Of a stretch of 12,780 nucleotides of DNA, positions 12,440 to 12,780 are shown one piece after another. Below the pieces are notes generated by a model. It did no database searches and was not told the origin of the DNA. It saw only the letters and a list, made by a program, of their open reading frames with translations. The DNA is from Candidatus Kaiserbacteria bacterium (lineage in GTDB: Bacteria; Patescibacteriota; Minisyncoccia; Phycocordibacterales; UBA2100). Positions within the stretch are counted from its first letter, which is position 1. Every line of letters starts with the position of its first letter. A program made the translations under genes and the position numbers. The stretch spans positions 1 through 12,780 of the forward strand of contig JAFAPB010000052.1 in NCBI GenBank assembly GCA_019247335.1, read 5' to 3'.

Positions 12440-12780
12440 ATGAAGCGGGTGGTTATCAAAGTAGGAAGCGGCATCGTATACGGGCGATCCGGGCATTTTG
12501 CGGCGACGCGCTTCCGCGCGATCGCTTCGCAGATCGAATGGCTCACGAAAAATCGCGTGGAGCCCATCCTGGTCGTCTCCGGTGCCGTAGCGCTCGGCGC
12601 TCGCATGTGCGAGGTGCACGATGAGGATTCGCGACGGTATGCGGCCGCGCTCGGTACGAGCACGCTTACGCGCGGCGTGGATGCGGCGCTGCGCATCAGG
12701 AAACTGCGTGCGGCACACTTTCTGATCGCAGCGGATTCGGAAGCGGAGCTGCACCGGCCCGATCTCATCGTGAAAGGCAT
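12440..12780 (+). CDS. proB: glutamate 5-kinase-like amino acid kinase, cut by the right edge
   Basis: First enzyme of proline synthesis: ATP phosphorylates the gamma-carboxyl of glutamate. The visible 113 residues match the N-terminal half of the amino acid kinase fold: MKRVVIKVGSGIV (phosphate-binding Gly loop with Lys7), an Arg/Ile-rich helix corresponding to IADQI, the substrate block ILVVSGAVALGAR (43-55), then YAAALGTSTLTRGV where ProB has the AxxAxGQ segment. The last two bases of the window begin the next codon, so the C-terminal half is missing. The start is set by the SD site. Other amino acid kinases (aspartokinase, acetylglutamate kinase, UMP kinase) fit the SGAVALG segment less well, and a T-box with a proline specifier candidate directly upstream supports ProB. 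proA may follow outside the window. Confidence 0.8.
   Translation, partial: MKRVVIKVGSGIVYGRSGHFAATRFRAIASQIEWLTKNRVEPILVVSGAVALGARMCEVHDEDSRRYAAALGTSTLTRGVDAALRIRKLRAAHFLIAADSEAELHRPDLIVKG

Noticed and set aside
12265..12624. Open frame of 119 codons across the proB leader
   Set aside because: It runs through the T-box stems and terminator and overlaps the SD-led proB frame out of phase; its product has no recognisable feature.
1..12780. Mobile elements or CRISPR arrays
   Set aside because: No transposase, integrase, long terminal repeats or regularly spaced repeats were seen on either strand.

Overview
The window looks like a chromosomal segment of a GC-rich member of the Candidate Phyla Radiation / Patescibacteria (Parcubacteria-like). 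This rests on three things. Genes are tightly packed on both strands. Several proteins have forms I associate with that group: a TsaD with an extra segment of about 30-40 residues and the GPGLEPALWVG stretch, a ValRS without the usual C-terminal arm, and a short PrsW-type membrane protease. Many start codons have a -10-like hexamer directly upstream and no Shine-Dalgarno (SD) site. No phylogeny could be run, so the lineage is an inference. There are no transposases, integrases, phage genes or CRISPR repeats.

Layout. 1-3961 (minus strand): tsaD, valS and a PrsW-family protease cut by the left edge. 3962-4023: short divergent promoter region. 4024-5811: an ABC exporter half-transporter. 5816-5887 (minus): tRNA-Val(GAC), with a good promoter that overlaps the start region of tsaC at 5933. 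6480-7136 (minus): a ClpP-fold protein that lacks the catalytic Ser and Asp and whose 3' end overlaps tsaC. 7245-7436: a 63-aa membrane-anchored protein, then a strong palindromic terminator. 7571-10362: glnA-amtB, overlapping by 16 bases, closed by a terminator. 10434-10814 (minus): a small secreted Pro/Gln-rich protein. 10892-11521 (minus): an AlkA-like DNA glycosylase. 11562-12131: a seven-helix PQ-loop-like membrane protein. 12132-12439: a long untranslated leader that folds as a T-box riboswitch. From 12440: a proB-like glutamate 5-kinase cut by the right edge.

How the genes work together. tsaC makes threonylcarbamoyl-AMP and tsaD transfers the carbamoyl group to tRNA, so two of the core t6A genes lie within 3 kb of each other. 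valS and a valine tRNA gene are also both present. glnA and amtB form an ammonium uptake and assimilation pair, unusual in a lineage known for few biosynthetic genes. The glutamine they make could feed glutamate to the proline route that begins at proB.

The most notable element is the T-box leader. A UGGU bulge inside a complete antiterminator and a classical terminator with a T5 tract share bases 12373-12383, so they exclude each other. A CCC proline codon sits where a specifier codon is expected. This predicts that uncharged tRNA-Pro switches on proline synthesis. I know T-boxes mainly from Firmicutes, Actinobacteria and a few other phyla, so one in a Patescibacteria-like genome deserves a check.
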